DNA of 64,000 nt from Aromatoleum aromaticum EbN1. GTDB lineage: Bacteria > Pseudomonadota > Gammaproteobacteria > Burkholderiales > Rhodocyclaceae. The stretch lies in NCBI RefSeq assembly GCF_000025965.1, contig NC_006513.1, positions 2,108,001 to 2,172,000 on the forward strand. Reading direction: 5' to 3'. The position numbers and the translations under genes are program-made. Position 1 is the first letter of the stretch; each line of letters opens with the position of its first letter. The notes below the pieces were generated by a model. That model searched no databases, was not told the origin of the DNA, and saw nothing but the letters and a program-made list of their open reading frames with translations. Below are positions 1 through 9,588 of this stretch, piece after piece.

Positions 1-327
1 GATCGCCTCGTTGATGATGACGCGGTACGGCGTGTCGAGGTTGTGCTTGAGTTCGTGCGTCGCGAGCAGCAGGATTGCGCGTTCGACCGGGGACAGTTCA
101 TGCACGGCGCGATGGATGAACGGCGCGAACTCTGCCTGCAGGTCGTCGACGTTGTTCAGCGTGCCGCGCAGCAGGCTGATGAAGAGCTCGCGGTCGGCCT
201 TGTCGAAGCCTGAGACCTGGCTGACATGCTCCTCGATGAGCAGCATCGAGTTGGCCGAAAGCAGCCATTGGTAAATCCCCTGCAGCGCGAACTCGCGCGC
301 CCGGCGGCGGGCAGCCTTGCTGCTCAT
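1..327 (-). CDS. nusB: Transcription antitermination factor NusB (partial, C-terminus outside window)
   Basis: The first 109 codons are visible; the gene runs off the left edge. The protein begins [20 protein letters not shown] and continues with a helical NusB fold including the [17 protein letters not shown] segment and the conserved YRVIINEAI stretch at the edge. NusB binds boxA RNA with NusE (S10) in the rRNA antitermination complex. Its ATG overlaps the TGA of ribH (ATGA), so the two are translationally coupled, the common ribH-nusB arrangement in proteobacteria. Confidence 0.95.
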
Positions 328-794
328 TGGAGCTGCTTCAACAGCTTGGCCATCTCGATCGCGGTGCGGGCGCAGTCGGCGCCTTTTTCCTGCATCCGCG
401 CGAGGGCCTGGTCGTCGTCTTCGGTCGTCAGCACGCCGTTGGCGATCGGCATGCCGGTGTCGAGTCCGACACGGTTGATGCCGCTGCCCGTTTCGTTCGA
501 CACCAGCTCGAAGTGGTAAGTCTCGCCGCGGATCACCGCGCCGAGCGCGATCAGCGCATCGAAGCGGCCGCTGCGCGCCATCGTCTGCAGCGCCAGCGGG
601 ATTTCCAGTGCCCCCGGAACGGTGGCGATGCGCATCAGTTCCGGCGACACGTTCAGGCGCAGCAGCTCGGCGGTGCAGGCCGACAGCAGGCCTTCACAGA
701 CGTCCTGGTTGAAGCGGCTCATGACGATGCCGACGCGCAAGCCGCGGCCGTCGAGGTCGGTTTCGAATTCGGGAATGTTGTCGTAACGGGCCAT
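324..794 (-). CDS. ribH: 6,7-dimethyl-8-ribityllumazine synthase
   Basis: 156 residues, the normal size for RibH. It condenses 5-amino-6-ribitylamino-uracil with 3,4-dihydroxy-2-butanone 4-phosphate, the penultimate riboflavin step, in an icosahedral or pentameric assembly. Family marks are the early [12 protein letters not shown] segment, [11 protein letters not shown] (substrate pocket), [19 protein letters not shown] (with the catalytic His) and [11 protein letters not shown]. It lies downstream of ribE and ribBX on the same strand and overlaps nusB by four bases. Confidence 0.96.
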
Positions 795-877
795 GTTCGA
801 TTCTTCAAAGACAAAAAGGCCGGCAGCACGGCCGCGATGCGCGACGGCTCCGGCGCGAAAGGTTCAGGGTAACACCC

Positions 878-2053
878 TCAGGGGCGCTCGACGAAGCCGG
901 TGATCTCGAGACCGAAGCCCGCCATGCTCGGGATCTTGCGCGGGCTCGCGAGGAGGCGCATCTTGCCGACCTTCAGGTCGCGCAGGATCTGCGCGCCGAC
1001 GCCGAAGAGGCGCGCGTCCCACTTCGCCGCGAGCGAGGTGTCGCCACGCAGGCCGGCGAGCAGTTCGCTGCCCGATTGCGGCCGATAGAGCAGCACGATG
1101 ACGCCCTGTTCGGCTTCGGCCAGGCGCGCCATCGCCTGGTTGACGGGGAAAGTGTGGCGGCCGCTCTCGGGATCGATGAAGTCGACGACCGAGATCGGCT
1201 CGTGCACGCGCACCAGGGTTTCGCGCTCGGGGCGGATTTCGCCGTGCGAGAGCGCGAAATGCACTTCGCCGCTCGTCTTGTCCTCGAACGCGGCGAGCCG
1301 GAAGCGGCCGTACGGCGTCTCGACGTCCTTCTCGGCGACGCGCTCGACGAGGTGCTCGTTCGCCGAACGGTACTCGATGAGGTCGCGGATCGCGCCGATC
1401 TTCAGGCCGTGCTCCTTCGCGAACTCGACCAGATCCGGCAGCCGCGCCATCGTGCCGTCGTCCTTGAGGATCTCGCAGATCACCGACGCCGGCTCGAGCC
1501 CGGCCAGCGCTGCGAGATCGCACCCCGCTTCGGTGTGGCCGGCGCGGATCAGCACGCCGCCTTTCTGCGCCATCAGCGGGAAGATGTGGCCGGGCTGCAC
1601 GATGTCGGCCGGCTTCGCGTGCCGCGCGACGGCCGCCTGCACCGTGCGCGAGCGGTCGTGGGCGGAAATGCCGGTCGTGACGCCTTCAGCCGCCTCGATC
1701 GAGGTCGTGAAAGCGGTGCCGTGCGGCGAGCGGTTGTCGCGCACCATCAGGTGCAGGTCGAGCTGGCGGCAGCGCGCTTCGGTCAGCGTCAGGCAGATCA
1801 GCCCGCGGCCGAATTTCGCCATGAAGTTGATCGCTTCCGGCGTCACGTGTTCTGCGGCGAGCACGAGGTCGCCTTCGTTCTCGCGGTCTTCCTCGTCGAC
1901 GAGCACGACCATGCGGCCGGCGCGGATGTCCTCGACGATCTCGGTGATCGGGGCGAGTGCGCTCGTGCCGGCGCCGGGCCGTCCCAAGCCGGCGCGTTCC
2001 CCCTCGGGGGGCAGCGAGCCCGATTGCGGGCGAGCGTGGGGGTTGTCGATCAT
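878..2053 (-). CDS. ribB: 3,4-dihydroxy-2-butanone 4-phosphate synthase with degenerate GTP cyclohydrolase II domain (RibBX type)
   Basis: 391 residues from the ATG that overlaps the ribE stop (ATGA). The N-terminal half is DHBP synthase, with [12 protein letters not shown] (metal and substrate acids), [11 protein letters not shown] and [10 protein letters not shown]. The C-terminal half aligns with RibA, but where GTP cyclohydrolase II has three zinc cysteines it reads [18 protein letters not shown] with no Cys, so cyclohydrolase activity is unlikely; such RibBX proteins are known in proteobacteria. A separate RibA is therefore expected elsewhere. Residues about 7-27 (Gly/Pro-rich) are encoded by a dispersed repeat inserted in the reading frame. 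An in-frame ATG 21 bases upstream is less likely because it lies inside ribE. Confidence 0.9.
   Translation of the reverse strand: MIDNPHARPQSGSLPPEGERAGLGRPGAGTSALAPITEIVEDIRAGRMVVLVDEEDRENEGDLVLAAEHVTPEAINFMAKFGRGLICLTLTEARCRQLDLHLMVRDNRSPHGTAFTTSIEAAEGVTTGISAHDRSRTVQAAVARHAKPADIVQPGHIFPLMAQKGGVLIRAGHTEAGCDLAALAGLEPASVICEILKDDGTMARLPDLVEFAKEHGLKIGAIRDLIEYRSANEHLVERVAEKDVETPYGRFRLAAFEDKTSGEVHFALSHGEIRPERETLVRVHEPISVVDFIDPESGRHTFPVNQAMARLAEAEQGVIVLLYRPQSGSELLAGLRGDTSLAAKWDARLFGVGAQILRDLKVGKMRLLASPRKIPSMAGFGLEITGFVERP
1973..2020. repeat. Dispersed GC-rich repeat inside the 5' end of ribBX
   Basis: The motif GCCGGGCCGTCCCAAG, then a short variable middle, then CCCCCTCGGGGGGC is shared with the tandem copies near 52.5 kb. 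The CCCCCTCGGGGGG part is a near-palindrome. Here the element is translated as part of the RibBX N-terminus (minus strand) without breaking the frame. Confidence 0.7.
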
Positions 2054-2655
2054 TGTGCGGATTCCTCGCGCCACGCGAGCATGCGTTCGACGTAACGGGC
2101 GATGAGGTCGATCTCGAGATTGACGCGGCTGCCGGCGGCGAGCTGCTTGAGATTCGTCACGGCGACGGTGTGCGGGATCAGGTTGATCGAGAATTCGCGG
2201 GCTTCGACGCGGTTCACCGTGAGGCTCACGCCGTTGACCGTGATCGACCCTTTCTTCGCGATGTAGCCGGCGAGCGCCGCGGGGGCACGGATCACGAGGT
2301 CGTGGCTTTCGCCGACCGGCGTAAAGCTCACGACTTCACCGACGCCGTCGACGTGGCCGGTGACGAGGTGCCCGCCCAGCCGGTCCGCGAGGCACAGCGC
2401 CTTCTCGAGATTGACTTCGTTGCCGACCGTGTCGAGGCCGGTGGTGCAGTTCAGCGTTTCACGCGATACGTCGAACTGCACGCGGCTGCCGTCGAGCGCG
2501 ACGACGGTCAGGCAGACGCCGCTGTTCGCGATGCTGTCGCCGATCTGCACGTCGGCGAGGTCCAGTCCGTCGGCATCCACGATAAGGCGCACGCCGTCCT
2601 GGAGAGCTTCGATACGTTCGATTCGGCCGCAGGCGGCCACGATTCCGGAAAACAT
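2050..2655 (-). CDS. ribE: Riboflavin synthase, alpha chain
   Basis: 201 residues starting [16 protein letters not shown], the canonical opening of this family. Two homologous lumazine-binding halves are visible: [24 protein letters not shown] in the first and [23 protein letters not shown] in the second, joined by [13 protein letters not shown]. It dismutates two dimethylribityllumazine molecules to riboflavin. First gene of the block, reading into ribBX, ribH and nusB. No FMN riboswitch is recognisable in the roughly 100 bases upstream. Confidence 0.96.
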   Translation of the reverse strand: MFSGIVAACGRIERIEALQDGVRLIVDADGLDLADVQIGDSIANSGVCLTVVALDGSRVQFDVSRETLNCTTGLDTVGNEVNLEKALCLADRLGGHLVTGHVDGVGEVVSFTPVGESHDLVIRAPAALAGYIAKKGSITVNGVSLTVNRVEAREFSINLIPHTVAVTNLKQLAAGSRVNLEIDLIARYVERMLAWREESAQ

Positions 2656-2757
2656 GATGGAGGGACGGGCAAGTGGGGAAGCAGCGATTGTAGGCGAAAG
2701 TGGGCGAAAAACGGTGGATTGCCAATCGCTTTCCGCCGCGGCCTCTTCGCGCCGGGT

Positions 2758-4572
2758 TCAGCGCAGCGCGCGGTCGAGCAATTCGCCGAACGGCTCCGCG
2801 GCCATGAATCCGACGACTCGCAGGCCGTCGCGCTCCTTGCCGTCGCGATCGAAGAAGATCGTTCCCGGCGGACCGAACAGCGTGAAACGCTTCAGCAGCG
2901 CCTTGTCGTCGTCGCTGTTCGCGGTGACGTCGGCCTTCAGCAGCAGCATGCGCTCCATGCGCGCCTGCACCGCGCCGTCGCTGAACGTGAAGCGCTCCAT
3001 CTCCTTGCACGACACGCACCAGTCGGCGTAGAAATCGAGCATCACCGGCCGATCGGCCGACGCGAGGCGCGCGTCGAGCTCGGCGACGGACGCGACTTTC
3101 TCGAAACGCGGCGCTGTCGCCACCGACGCCGACGCTTCGGCCCGCAGCACCGCGAGCGGCTGCAGCGGGTCGCGCGAACCCGCCAGCGCACCGACGAACA
3201 TCGCCGCCCCGGCGATCAGCATGACGACGCCGGTGCCTTTCCAGAAGCGCGCCCAGCCTTTCGCGTGCGCCGGCAGCGGATCGATCGCGTGCAGGAAAAT
3301 GCCCGAGAACAGCAGCAGCGCCGCCCACGCGAGCATCGTCACGAGGGCCGGGACGACCGGCGTCAGCAGCCACACCGCGACGCCGAGCAGCATCACGCCG
3401 AACGCTTTCCTGACGCCTTCCATCCACGGTCCGACTTTCGGCAGCACCGAGCGCGCGGCGACACCGACTGCGATCAGCGGCGCGCCCATGCCGAGCGCCA
3501 TGACGAACAGCGCGACTCCGCCGAGCGTCGCGTTGCCGGTCTGCGCGATGTAGAGCAGCGCCCCGGCGAGCGGTGCGGCGACGCACGGCCCGACGATCAG
3601 CGCCGACAGCACGCCCATGACCGCGACGCCGCCCAGACTGCCGCCTTTCTGGTGATTCGCGGTCGAGCTCAGGCGGCTCTGCAGCGCGCTCGGCAGTTGC
3701 AGCTCGTAGAAGCCGAACATCGACAGCGCCAGCAGCACGAACACCAGCGCGAAGGCGCCGAGCACCCACGCGTTCTGCAGCGCGGCCGACAGCAGCGTGC
3801 CGGAGATGCCCGCTGCGACCCCGGCCACGGCATAGGCCGCCGCCATGCCGAGGACGTACACGAGCGACAGCGCGAAAGCGCGTCCGCGCGAGATGTGGTG
3901 GCCATGGCCGACGATGACGCCCGAGATGATCGGGATCATCGGAAAAGTGCAGGGCGTGAAAGCGAGCAGCAGGCCGAAGCCGAAGAAGCTCAACAGGATC
4001 AGCGGTACGCTCGCGTCGCGCAGCAGGCCGGCAATGCGCCCGCTTTCGTCGCCGCTCGGCGCCGTGCCCGTGCCCGCGCCTGCGGTGCTGCCGGGCGACA
4101 GGAAGCGGTCGATGAAGCTGCCGCCGGCCGCGACCGGCGTCGCTGTCAGGTCGATGTCGGTGCTCTGCTGCGTCGGCGGGTAGCAGATGCCGCCGTCCCA
4201 GCAGCCCTGGCTCGTCGCGGTCAGGCGGAACGCGGTGACGCCTTCGGCTGCGATGACCGGCAGCAGGATCCGGATCTCGTCGCGGTACGTTTCGACGTCG
4301 CCGAAGAATTCGTCGTGCCTGATCTTGCCCGGGGCGCGTTCCGGAATGCCGAGCTGCACGGTCGGCGGGTCGGCGGTGAACTTGAACTTGTCGCCGTAAA
4401 GGTAGTAGTCGTCGGCGATGTCGAACGTGATCTCGACGGTGGCCGGGTCGAGCGCGCGAGCGGCGAAGCGGAAGGCTTTTTCGGGTTCGATCGGGCTGCC
4501 TTGCGCGAATGTCGGCGGGAGCAGGGCAAGCAGGCTGGCCAGGGCGGCCAGCAGTAACAGGAGGCGGCGCAT
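2758..4572 (-). CDS. dsbD: Thiol:disulfide interchange protein DsbD
   Basis: 604 residues from the ATG opening a clear signal peptide (MRRLLLLLAALASLLALLPP); an ATG 72 bases upstream would bury this signal. The periplasmic alpha domain holds C124 and C130 (QGCWDGGICYPP). The eight-helix membrane domain has the two redox cysteines in TPCTFPMIPI and VGPCVAAPLAG. A C-terminal periplasmic thioredoxin domain has DFYADWCVSCKEM. All six redox cysteines are present, so it should carry electrons from cytoplasmic thioredoxin to DsbC and cytochrome c maturation factors. cutA lies 100 bases upstream on the same strand, as in many proteobacteria. Confidence 0.95.
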   Translation of the reverse strand: MRRLLLLLAALASLLALLPPTFAQGSPIEPEKAFRFAARALDPATVEITFDIADDYYLYGDKFKFTADPPTVQLGIPERAPGKIRHDEFFGDVETYRDEIRILLPVIAAEGVTAFRLTATSQGCWDGGICYPPTQQSTDIDLTATPVAAGGSFIDRFLSPGSTAGAGTGTAPSGDESGRIAGLLRDASVPLILLSFFGFGLLLAFTPCTFPMIPIISGVIVGHGHHISRGRAFALSLVYVLGMAAAYAVAGVAAGISGTLLSAALQNAWVLGAFALVFVLLALSMFGFYELQLPSALQSRLSSTANHQKGGSLGGVAVMGVLSALIVGPCVAAPLAGALLYIAQTGNATLGGVALFVMALGMGAPLIAVGVAARSVLPKVGPWMEGVRKAFGVMLLGVAVWLLTPVVPALVTMLAWAALLLFSGIFLHAIDPLPAHAKGWARFWKGTGVVMLIAGAAMFVGALAGSRDPLQPLAVLRAEASASVATAPRFEKVASVAELDARLASADRPVMLDFYADWCVSCKEMERFTFSDGAVQARMERMLLLKADVTANSDDDKALLKRFTLFGPPGTIFFDRDGKERDGLRVVGFMAAEPFGELLDRALR

Positions 4573-4671
4573 CGGTTCGGAAAAAGTGTCGGAATTAGTC
4601 GGATTCTGGGGCGTGGCCGGCAACGGAGCCTGAACCGGGATCAAGCCGTCCGAAGATGACGCACTGCGCGG

Positions 4672-5019
4672 TCACGGGGTCGGTCTGTGCCCGGTGGATG
4701 CCAGAGCCGTCTCTGCGGCCACCCAGTCGAGATAAGCAGGCAGACCCCGCACAACAGGGACCGCGATGATCTCCGGAAGTTCGTATGGGTGCGCGGCGCG
4801 GACCGCGGCTTCGAGCGCCGCGTAGCGGTCGGCGCTCGTCTTGATGAGCAACGGTACTTCGGCCGCTTCTTCGACCGCGTCGTGCCAGCGATAAACGGAG
4901 CGGCAGGGCGCGAGCATGTTCACGCACGCGGCGAGCCGGTTTTCAACGAGATGCGACGCGAGCGCACGGGCACTCGCCTCGTCGGGAAGATTCGTCAGGA
5001 CGACAAGCACTTCGTTCAT
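4672..5019 (-). CDS. cutA: Divalent-cation tolerance protein CutA
   Basis: 115 residues, the usual CutA length. Family features are the N-terminal VLVVLTNLPDEASARALASHLVENRLAACVN, the CRSVYRWHDAVEEAAEVPLLIKT strand block and HPYELPEIIAVPV. CutA is a very stable trimer linked to copper and divalent-metal tolerance in enterobacteria; the mechanism is not settled. It sits directly upstream of dsbD. Confidence 0.93.
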   Translation of the reverse strand: MNEVLVVLTNLPDEASARALASHLVENRLAACVNMLAPCRSVYRWHDAVEEAAEVPLLIKTSADRYAALEAAVRAAHPYELPEIIAVPVVRGLPAYLDWVAAETALASTGHRPTP

Positions 5020-5036
5020 TCGCGAGCTCACCCGAT

Positions 5037-5483
5037 TCAACTTTCGATTCCCGGCTTGACGAGCGTCACAGGGATCGCGGAGCGCTTCAGCACCTCGTGT
5101 GCCACCGAGCCGAGCACTTTCTGCAAGAGCCCGGTGCGGCCGTGGGAGCCCATGACGACCTTGTCGAAGCCGCGTTCCTTCGCGTAGCGGATGATCGTGT
5201 CCGCGACAGGGCCGACCGCGACGTGGTGGGTGTAGGGAACGTGCGCTTCGTCGAGGAGGTGGCGCGCGGGGGTGAGCGCCGCAAGCCCTTCGTCGCGATG
5301 GTAATCCTCGAGTTCCTCCGGACTGACGAACAGCCGCGCATGGCCCGAGTCGATCGGAATCTGCACGTTGAGGAGGTGGATGTCCAGCTGCGCGTCGCTG
5401 CGATAGAGCGCCAGCACGTGAGCCACGGCGCGGTTCGCGTTGTCCGATCCATCCACGGGTACGAGCACTTTCATCATCGCCAT
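5037..5483 (-). CDS. Universal stress protein, UspA family
   Basis: 148 residues. The start is the first of a cluster of three in-frame ATGs, preceded by AAAGGAG at good spacing. The UspA fold shows VLVPVDGSDNANRAVAHV at the N-terminus and the ATP-binding signature GSHGRTGLLQKVLGSVAHEVLKRSAIPVTLV at the C-terminus, so it is likely an ATP-binding Usp. It follows a TerC-family gene by 11 bases, suggesting co-transcription. Confidence 0.93.
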   Translation of the reverse strand: MAMMKVLVPVDGSDNANRAVAHVLALYRSDAQLDIHLLNVQIPIDSGHARLFVSPEELEDYHRDEGLAALTPARHLLDEAHVPYTHHVAVGPVADTIIRYAKERGFDKVVMGSHGRTGLLQKVLGSVAHEVLKRSAIPVTLVKPGIES

Positions 5484-5494
5484 CGCAATCTCCT

Positions 5495-6238
5495 TTACTT
5501 GTCGCCCGGGCGCCCGGCGCGCGGGTCGTCGACCGCCAGTTCGACCAGCGGCGGCGGCGCCGCGCCACGCCTGGCGAGCCAGCTGCCGAGCACGACGACG
5601 AACGCCGCGCCGATCACCGACGTCGCATAGTGCAGCCACGACGGCATCTCTTCGACCCACGGCCTGACCGTCACGTCTCCGACCAGCATGCCACCGGCGA
5701 TCCAGCCGAGCAGCGCCGCGCCGAGCGTGATGACGGCGGGGAAGCGGTCCATCAGCTTCAGCACGAACTTGCTGCCCCAGACGATGATCGGGATGCTGAT
5801 GACGATACCGAACACCACCAGCTCGAGATCGCCTTTCGCCGCGCCGGCCACCGCGATGACGTTGTCGATGCTCATGACGGCATCGGCGATGACGATGGTG
5901 CGGATTGCCCCGAGCAGGTGCGGCGCGCCCTCGACGCCCGCGTGGCTGTCGCCTTCCTCGGGCTGCATCAGCTTGACGCCGATCCACAGCAGCAGCAGCG
6001 CGCCGACGATCTTCAGGAACGGCAGTTCGAGCAACTGCAGCGCGAAGAAGATCAGCACGATGCGCAGCCCGATTGCGCCGACGACTCCCCACGCGATGCC
6101 CTGATTGCGCTGGTGCTCGGGCAGCTTGCGGCACGCCAGCGCGATGACCACCGCGTTGTCGCCGCCGAGCAGGATGTCGATCGCGATGATCTGCAGCACC
6201 GACACCCAGAATGCGCCGTCGGTCATGAATTCGAACAC
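5495..6238 (-). CDS. TerC/YjbE-family integral membrane protein
   Basis: 247 residues with about seven hydrophobic segments. The family motif appears twice: IDILLGGDNAVVIALA near the N-terminus and ADAVMSIDNVIAVAGAA in the middle, both with the acidic residues thought to coordinate a metal. TerC/YjbE members are linked to tellurite resistance or Mn2+ export. A yybP-ykoY Mn riboswitch often precedes such genes, but none is recognisable in the 228 bases upstream. Confidence 0.92.
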   Translation of the reverse strand: MFEFMTDGAFWVSVLQIIAIDILLGGDNAVVIALACRKLPEHQRNQGIAWGVVGAIGLRIVLIFFALQLLELPFLKIVGALLLLWIGVKLMQPEEGDSHAGVEGAPHLLGAIRTIVIADAVMSIDNVIAVAGAAKGDLELVVFGIVISIPIIVWGSKFVLKLMDRFPAVITLGAALLGWIAGGMLVGDVTVRPWVEEMPSWLHYATSVIGAAFVVVLGSWLARRGAAPPPLVELAVDDPRAGRPGDK

Positions 6239-6466
6239 GTGTGAACTCCTTGCTGATTGGGCCGGCCGGCGCCGGGCGTCGTTCCGTGGCCGCTATGTTC
6301 CGCAGGGTTCACGCGCTTGGCAAGCCATATATGCCGCAGGCAGGCCGCCGCTGTGCGCGGCGCAGGAAAACGCGTGGAACTTCGGCCCTGCCGGCCGTTC
6401 AGATCGTGCGGCGCTGCCGCCCCTTGCGCGGGCGGCTGGAGCCGGTCGATAAGCTGCGCCAGGTCG
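6239..6466. other. Intergenic region upstream of the terC-like gene
   Basis: A 228-base gap between the ABC permease and the terC-like gene. GC-rich, with no convincing promoter, coding sequence or known riboswitch. It must contain the terC-like gene's promoter unless transcription reads through from the ABC transporter genes. Confidence 0.5.
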
Positions 6467-7258
6467 CTACTTGAGAAGCCGCCGTCGCGTCAGCGCGAGC
6501 GCCAGCCAGAAAGCTGCGGTGCCGTAGCCGGCAATGACGCCCAGATGCAGGGCGACGTTCTCGGGCAGCCGTCCGAGCAGCAGCGGGCGGGCGAGTTCGA
6601 TCGCGTGCGTCAGCGGCAGCAGGGTCGCGGCGGTCCGCAGCGCGGGGGGGAGCTGTTCGATCGGGAAGAACACGCCCGACACCAGCGTCATCGGCGTGAT
6701 GAACAGCGTGAAGTAATACATGAAGAAGTCGTAGCTCGGCGCGAGCGCCGTCATCACCAGGCCGAGCGCGGCGAACGCGAGGCCGACGAGGAAGATCAGC
6801 GGCAGCAGCCACAGCACGTAGCGGGTGTCGACGAGCCCGAAAGCCGAGATCACGAGCAGGATTGCGGCGCCCGACAGCAGCGCTTTCGACGCCGCCCACA
6901 CCAGCTCGGCGAACACGACATCGTCGAGGTCGATCGGCGCGTTCATGATCGCTTCCCAGGTCTTCTGCACGTGCATGCGCGAAAAGCCGGAATACAGCAC
7001 TTCGAACGACGCCGCATTCATCGTCGAATAGCACACCATGCCGGCCGCGAGAAAACTGATGTAGCGCACGCCGCCGACTTCCGGCACCAGCATGCCGATG
7101 CCGAAGCCGAGGCCGAACAGGTAGATCACCGGGTCGGCGAGGTTGCCGAGCACCGATGGCAGCGCGAGCTTGCGCCAGACGAGGAAGTTGCGCCGCCAAA
7201 CCGGGATGAAGCGGCGCGAGAGTTGCGGCGCGCGCCAGGAACTCGCTGAGGTCGGCAT
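6467..7258 (-). CDS. ABC-2 type transporter permease, NodJ-like
   Basis: 263 residues with about six membrane helices, starting 13 bases after the ATPase stop. The C-terminal signature region reads FFMYYFTLFITPMTLVSGVFFPIEQLPP, with LPLTHAIELARPLLLGRLP after it, typical of the NodJ/DrrB family. With the ATPase it forms an exporter; NodIJ exports lipochitin oligosaccharides in rhizobia, but free-living betaproteobacteria carry ancestral homologues of unknown substrate. Nothing nearby suggests nodulation. Confidence 0.9.
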   Translation of the reverse strand: MPTSASSWRAPQLSRRFIPVWRRNFLVWRKLALPSVLGNLADPVIYLFGLGFGIGMLVPEVGGVRYISFLAAGMVCYSTMNAASFEVLYSGFSRMHVQKTWEAIMNAPIDLDDVVFAELVWAASKALLSGAAILLVISAFGLVDTRYVLWLLPLIFLVGLAFAALGLVMTALAPSYDFFMYYFTLFITPMTLVSGVFFPIEQLPPALRTAATLLPLTHAIELARPLLLGRLPENVALHLGVIAGYGTAAFWLALALTRRRLLK

Positions 7259-7271
7259 CGATTCGCTCCGG

Positions 7272-8285
7272 TCAGTCCCTGAGCTCGCGCCCGGTGAGCT
7301 TGAGGAACACGTCTTCGAGGTTCGCCGGGCGGTGCAGGTAACGCAGGCCGGTCTGCGCGGACAGGTGTGCGAGCAGCGGCGCCGCGTCCTCGACGTAGCA
7401 GAAAGCGGTCTCGCCGCTGACTTCGAAGCGCCGCGCGAACGCCGCCGCATGCTGCGCGGCCCACGCTTCGGCGCCGTCTGCGCCACCGCCGCCGTTCCAG
7501 TCGCCGTAGACTTCGACGACCTGCGGCTCGATCTGCGCGGCGATGACGTCGCGCGGGCTACCTTCGGTCAGCATGCGGCCGGCGTCGAGAATCGCGAGGC
7601 GGTCGGCGAGTCGCTCGGCTTCGTCCATGAAATGAGTCGTCAGCAGGATCGTCGTGCCGGCACGGCTCAAGTGCTTGAGGCGTTCCCAGATCAGGTGGCG
7701 CGCCTGCGGGTCGAGGCCGGTGGTCGGCTCGTCGAGGATCAGCAGCTCGGGGCGGTTTACGAGCGCGCGGGCGAGCGTCAGGCGCCGCTTCATGCCGCCC
7801 GACAGCGCCTGGATGCGCGCGTCGCGCTTGCCCTGCAGGCCTGCGAATGCGAGCAGCTCCGGGATGCGTGCGCGGATCGCCGCTTCGTCGAGGCCGAAGT
7901 AGCGGCCGTAGACGATCAGGTTCTCGGCGCACGTGAAATCGGGATCGAGGCTGTCCTGCTGCGGCACGATGCCGACGCGCATGCGTGCTTCACGTGCGCG
8001 CGCCGGTACCGGCAGGCCGGCGAGGCGGATCTCGCCGGCAGACGGCGCAGTGAGCCCGAGCGCGCAGCGCAGCGTCGTCGTCTTGCCGGCGCCGTTCGGG
8101 CCGAGCAGCGTGAAGCACTCGCCGCGTCGCAGCTCGAGGTCGATGCCGGCAACGACTTCGGTGTCGCCGTAGCGCTTGCGCAGACCGCGGATCGACAACG
8201 GAGAGGCCGGCGACCGGCTCGAGAGCGTCAGGGGACGATCCGCCTGCACCGGCCCTCCGGAAAAGTCCGTCTTCGCAAGAGGCAC
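7272..8285 (-). CDS. ABC transporter ATP-binding protein, NodI-like
   Basis: 337 residues. Walker A is [17 protein letters not shown], the Q-loop region is [19 protein letters not shown], the ABC signature is [15 protein letters not shown], and Walker B is [14 protein letters not shown] followed by [11 protein letters not shown]. The C-terminal extension, ending [30 protein letters not shown], is typical of NodI/DrrA ATPases. Partner of the permease immediately downstream. The first roughly 25 residues are low complexity, so the true start may be slightly downstream. Confidence 0.92.
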   Translation of the reverse strand: MPLAKTDFSGGPVQADRPLTLSSRSPASPLSIRGLRKRYGDTEVVAGIDLELRRGECFTLLGPNGAGKTTTLRCALGLTAPSAGEIRLAGLPVPARAREARMRVGIVPQQDSLDPDFTCAENLIVYGRYFGLDEAAIRARIPELLAFAGLQGKRDARIQALSGGMKRRLTLARALVNRPELLILDEPTTGLDPQARHLIWERLKHLSRAGTTILLTTHFMDEAERLADRLAILDAGRMLTEGSPRDVIAAQIEPQVVEVYGDWNGGGGADGAEAWAAQHAAAFARRFEVSGETAFCYVEDAAPLLAHLSAQTGLRYLHRPANLEDVFLKLTGRELRD

Positions 8286-8292
8286 TGCATCA

Positions 8293-8904
8293 TCATCCTA
8301 CCGGCGGCTTGGTGTCGATGAAGCTCGGGCGCGCGAACAGGCGTGCGGCCAGTGCCGCGAGCGCGGGGTGCGCGGCGCGCCAGTCGTAGTCCGGATGGCG
8401 CAGGTCGAGGTAGGCCAGCGCCGCGCCGGTCGCGATGTCGCCGATGCTCAGGCCGTCGCCGTGCAGCCAGTGACGACCGGTCGCGCGCCGCTCGAGCTCG
8501 TCCAGCGCCCGGCCGATCTTGCCCGTCTGGTGCGCGATCTCGTCGTCGCTGCGCTTCGCCTCGGGGCGGCGCGATTCGAGCACCATCGCGACAGCCGCAT
8601 CGGTGATGCCGTCGGCGAGCGCCTCGATCTGCCGCACCCGCACCGCCTCGATCGGTTCGCGTGGCAGCAGGTGGGGGGAAACGTTGAGGGTTTCGAGGTA
8701 GCCGGCGATGACCGGCGAATCGAAGAACACTTCGCCGCCGTTGGTGAGCAGCGCCGGCACCTTGCCGAGCGGGTTGACGGAAGGGATGCGTGTGTTCACT
8801 TCCCACGGCGAATCGACGACGAGCTCGAACGGCAGCCCTTTCTCGGCGAGGATGATGCGGATCTTGCGCGCGTACGGGCTGGTGAGCGAGGCGAAAAGCT
8901 TCAT
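8293..8904 (-). CDS. Glutathione S-transferase family protein
   Basis: 203 residues with the GST N-terminal thioredoxin-like fold ([28 protein letters not shown], then [28 protein letters not shown], the cis-Pro and glutathione-contact region) and an all-helical C-terminal half. The catalytic residue is probably Ser8 or nearby. Substrate unknown. Only a few bases separate it from the NodI-like ATPase downstream. Confidence 0.92.
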   Translation of the reverse strand: MKLFASLTSPYARKIRIILAEKGLPFELVVDSPWEVNTRIPSVNPLGKVPALLTNGGEVFFDSPVIAGYLETLNVSPHLLPREPIEAVRVRQIEALADGITDAAVAMVLESRRPEAKRSDDEIAHQTGKIGRALDELERRATGRHWLHGDGLSIGDIATGAALAYLDLRHPDYDWRAAHPALAALAARLFARPSFIDTKPPVG

Positions 8905-8940
8905 TGCGGCGATCTCCTTGAGGGCGGGTGCGCGGACTGT

Positions 8941-9588
8941 TCAGCGCGGCGCCCAGGCGCGCGCGATGATGTCGCGGATCAGATGCAGCTTGCCGTGGAA
9001 GAAATGGTCGGCGCCCGGGACGACGACGATCGGGAGTTCCTGGGGGCGCGCCCAGTCGAGCACGTTCGCCAGCGCGACGTTCTCGTCCTCGGCGCCGTGG
9101 ATCACCAGCGCATCCTTCGGTACCGCTTCGGTCGTGTAGCTGCGCGCACCGCGTACTTCGCCGGTCGCAGTGCCGACGAGCACGATGCGCTCGGCCGGCG
9201 TCATGCTGTCGGCGAGCCGCTTCGCGACCCGCGTCTGGACGAACGCGCCGAACGAGAATCCGCCCAGCGCGATCGGCAGGCTGCCCCAGCGCGATTGCGC
9301 CCATGCGATCACCGACAGCATGTCCTCGGTCTCGGCGCCGCCGTGGTCGTGCGCGCCTTCGCTCTTGCCGACGCCGCGGAAGTTCGGCCGTATGGCGGCG
9401 TAGCCGAGCTCGCGCAGGCTGCGGGCGAGCGTGTGGGCGATCTTGTTCGTGTTCGCCCCGCCGAACAGCGGGTGCGGATGGCACACCAGCGCGATGCCGC
9501 GGACTGTTCCGGGGACGTCGATCAGCGCTTCGATCGCGCCGTCCGGGCCGCGCAGCAGCACGCTTTCGCTCGCCTGCGGGCGGCTCAT
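8941..9588 (-). CDS. Alpha/beta hydrolase of the YsgA/COG2945 type
   Basis: 215 residues. The core shows VCHPHPLFGGANTNKIAHTLARSL (oxyanion region), a nucleophile elbow GGFSFGAF with Ser as nucleophile, an acidic residue in VIHGAEDENV, and the catalytic His in PGADHFFHGKL. This pattern defines small cytoplasmic COG2945-type hydrolases of unknown substrate. Its ATG overlaps the ferredoxin stop (ATGA), so the two are coupled. Confidence 0.9.
   Translation of the reverse strand: MSRPQASESVLLRGPDGAIEALIDVPGTVRGIALVCHPHPLFGGANTNKIAHTLARSLRELGYAAIRPNFRGVGKSEGAHDHGGAETEDMLSVIAWAQSRWGSLPIALGGFSFGAFVQTRVAKRLADSMTPAERIVLVGTATGEVRGARSYTTEAVPKDALVIHGAEDENVALANVLDWARPQELPIVVVPGADHFFHGKLHLIRDIIARAWAPR

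Noticed and set aside
1957-4557. An 866-codon plus-strand frame across ribE and dsbD
   Set aside because: It is antisense to two well-recognised genes and is of low-complexity Arg/Gln/Asp composition.
6239-6466. Possible yybP-ykoY manganese riboswitch upstream of the terC-like gene
   Set aside because: The GC-rich leader does not show the conserved sequence elements on reading the minus strand.
6467-8285. NodIJ-like genes as a sign of nodulation ability
   Set aside because: No nod, nif or symbiosis genes occur in the window, and non-symbiotic betaproteobacteria commonly carry these exporter genes.
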